A DNA stretch of 5,799 bases from Anaerolineae bacterium (GTDB lineage Bacteria; Chloroflexota; Anaerolineae; SpSt-600): positions 1 to 5,799 of the forward strand of contig JAPWUT010000116.1 of NCBI GenBank assembly GCA_028275425.1, given 5' to 3'. A program made the translations under genes and the position numbers. Shown piece by piece: positions 5,357-5,799 of the stretch. The notes under the pieces were generated by a model. It saw nothing but the letters and a program-made list of their open reading frames with translations, searched no databases and was not told where the DNA came from. The stretch's first letter is position 1, and every line of letters begins with the position of its first letter.

Positions 5357-5506
5357 TTGGTTTTTGGGGGCACACCCCCCAAACCCCCTGCCATGGGGGC
5401 TTGGCCCCCCTGGACCCCCCTTTGCCCACCCCCGTTGGCTGAGGGTTAGCCAACGTTTTGGGTCCCACTCGTGGCGGGGGTGCTAATGTGGGCTACTCGC
5501 CCCCTC
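5357..5506 (+). repeat. GC-rich tandem repeat, unit 2
   Basis: Second copy (period 150 to the next), nearly identical to unit 1. The CCATGGGGG palindrome is at 5391-5413. The hairpin at 5433-5455 reads CGTTGGCT/AGCCAACG: relative to unit 1 a C-G pair has become T-A by changes on both arms, and an extra T-A pair is gained, so the stem is maintained. TTTT follows the stem. Confidence 0.9.
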
Positions 5507-5614
5507 TTGGTTTTGTGGGGGCACATCCCCCAAACCCCCTGCCATGGGGGCTTCGCCCCCCTGGACCCCCGTTTTCTCACCCTCTTGGGCTTAGGGTTCG
5601 CCGGAGTTTTGGGG
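5507..5614 (+). repeat. GC-rich tandem repeat, unit 3 (incomplete)
   Basis: Third copy: the mini-hairpin and the palindrome (5542-5564, here with a CTTC-G centre as in the inverted copy at 3198-3220) are well kept. The second hairpin (about 5582-5606) has decayed and carries an insertion, and the final third of the unit is missing after TTTTGGGG. Confidence 0.85.
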
Positions 5615-5633
5615 TTAATCTCTCACCGGCCCC

Positions 5634-5676
5634 TTTCCGAGGCGGAAATTTCCCCCTTCCCTCGCAGGGAAAGGGG
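5634..5676. repeat. pair of hairpins of a second repeat type
   Basis: TTTCCG/CGGAAA (5634-5639 and 5643-5648, loop AGG) is followed by CCCCCTTCCCT/AGGGAAAGGGG (5652-5662 and 5666-5676, one mismatch, loop CGC). The core CCCTCGCAGGGAAAGGGGTCAGGG resembles interspersed repeats recurring in many bacterial and especially Chloroflexota genomes (from memory). It differs from the tandem units beside it. Confidence 0.5.
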
Positions 5677-5703
5677 TCAGGGGGTTAGGTCGGCAAATGC
5701 TGG

Positions 5704-5717
5704 CCTTTGGCCAAAGG
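5704..5717. repeat. 14-nt perfect palindrome
   Basis: CCTTTGGCCAAAGG is exactly self-complementary and lies 21 bases upstream of the -35 box of the rightward promoter. This could be an operator for a dimeric regulator or a chance palindrome; nothing else in the window repeats it. Confidence 0.35.
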
Positions 5718-5737
5718 GGCTGGATTGAATGCCCGGC

Positions 5738-5766
5738 TTGTTTCTCTACGTGAACCTGGCTATAAT
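5738..5766 (+). promoter_or_regulatory. rightward sigma-70-like promoter at the window end
   Basis: TTGTTT (5738-5743, TTG core kept) is followed after exactly 17 bases by a perfect TATAAT (5761-5766). Initiation is expected near 5773. It drives whatever gene starts at or beyond the window edge and is divergent from the sua5 promoter. Confidence 0.6.
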
Positions 5767-5786
5767 TTTAGTGAGGAAGCCTTCGG

Positions 5787-5799
5787 GAGGTGGAGAGAT
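5787..5799 (+). other. start of the next gene, cut by the window edge: CDS or tRNA-Ser
   Basis: Two readings fit equally. GGAGGT (5787-5792) is a perfect Shine-Dalgarno, and AT at 5798-5799 would be an ATG with 6-base spacing if the next base is G. Alternatively GGAGAGAT (5792-5799) equals the first eight bases (acceptor strand plus T8) of many bacterial tRNA-Ser genes, about 19 bases behind the predicted transcription start. The window ends before either can be decided. Confidence 0.4.

Noticed and set aside
5204..5614. CRISPR array
   Set aside because: Only three units of about 150 bp directly joined, without unique spacers and with internal palindromes; not CRISPR-like in size or structure.
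5196..5728. Open frames over the repeat array giving peptides rich in PQTPCHGG and PWGLGPPGPP
   Set aside because: All three plus-strand frames are open because the sequence is GC-rich and repetitive; there is no ribosome site, no family match and the peptides merely echo the DNA repeat.

Overview
The window reads as a chromosomal segment of a moderately GC-rich bacterium. Three signs point, as inference only, to Chloroflexota (an Anaerolineae-like lineage): a lipoprotein with a Pro/Thr/Ser linker behind its lipobox, several families of short GC-rich palindromic repeats between genes, and extended -10 promoters of the TGG-TATAAT kind. No marker gene in the window settles the taxonomy.

Layout from left to right. 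Positions 2-259 (+) are the 3' end of selA, the selenocysteine synthase gene. It converges, across a small hairpin, on a minus-strand transporter cluster at 298-2939. In transcription order (right to left) this cluster is: the last ~90 codons of a membrane-fusion protein with no start (a remnant), a LolD/MacB-type ABC ATPase, a CcmA/DrrA-type ABC ATPase and an ABC-2 permease. The last three are tightly packed (ATGA overlap, 3-nt and 9-nt gaps) and each of the downstream two has a good Shine-Dalgarno site. The LolD-type ATPase has lost its adaptor and has no FtsX/MacB-type permease in view. The CcmA-type ATPase and the ABC-2 permease make a plausible complete exporter.

Positions 2943-3336 are non-coding and hold two candidate minus-strand promoters sharing a 12-nt motif, a long hairpin, a 29-nt palindrome and an inverted copy of a GC-rich repeat whose hairpin plus T-run lies just behind the next gene. 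Positions 3337-5148 (-) are a two-gene operon. sua5 makes the threonylcarbamoyl-AMP used for the tRNA t6A modification. It abuts (TAAATG) a protein-L-isoaspartate methyltransferase that carries a lipoprotein signal peptide, which is unexpected for an enzyme needing S-adenosylmethionine.

Positions 5149-5799 are a divergent intergenic region. It has a sua5 promoter at its left edge, three tandem ~150-bp copies of the same GC-rich repeat (in the orientation opposite to the copy behind the methyltransferase), a second repeat type, a palindrome, and a rightward promoter. The window stops at what is either the first bases of a tRNA-Ser gene or the Shine-Dalgarno and start codon of a new CDS.

Most genes are ordinary families. 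The points deserving a second look are the lipidated isoaspartate methyltransferase, the structured repeat family that brackets sua5-pcm in inverted orientation, and the beheaded adaptor gene feeding an ATPase without an evident partner.
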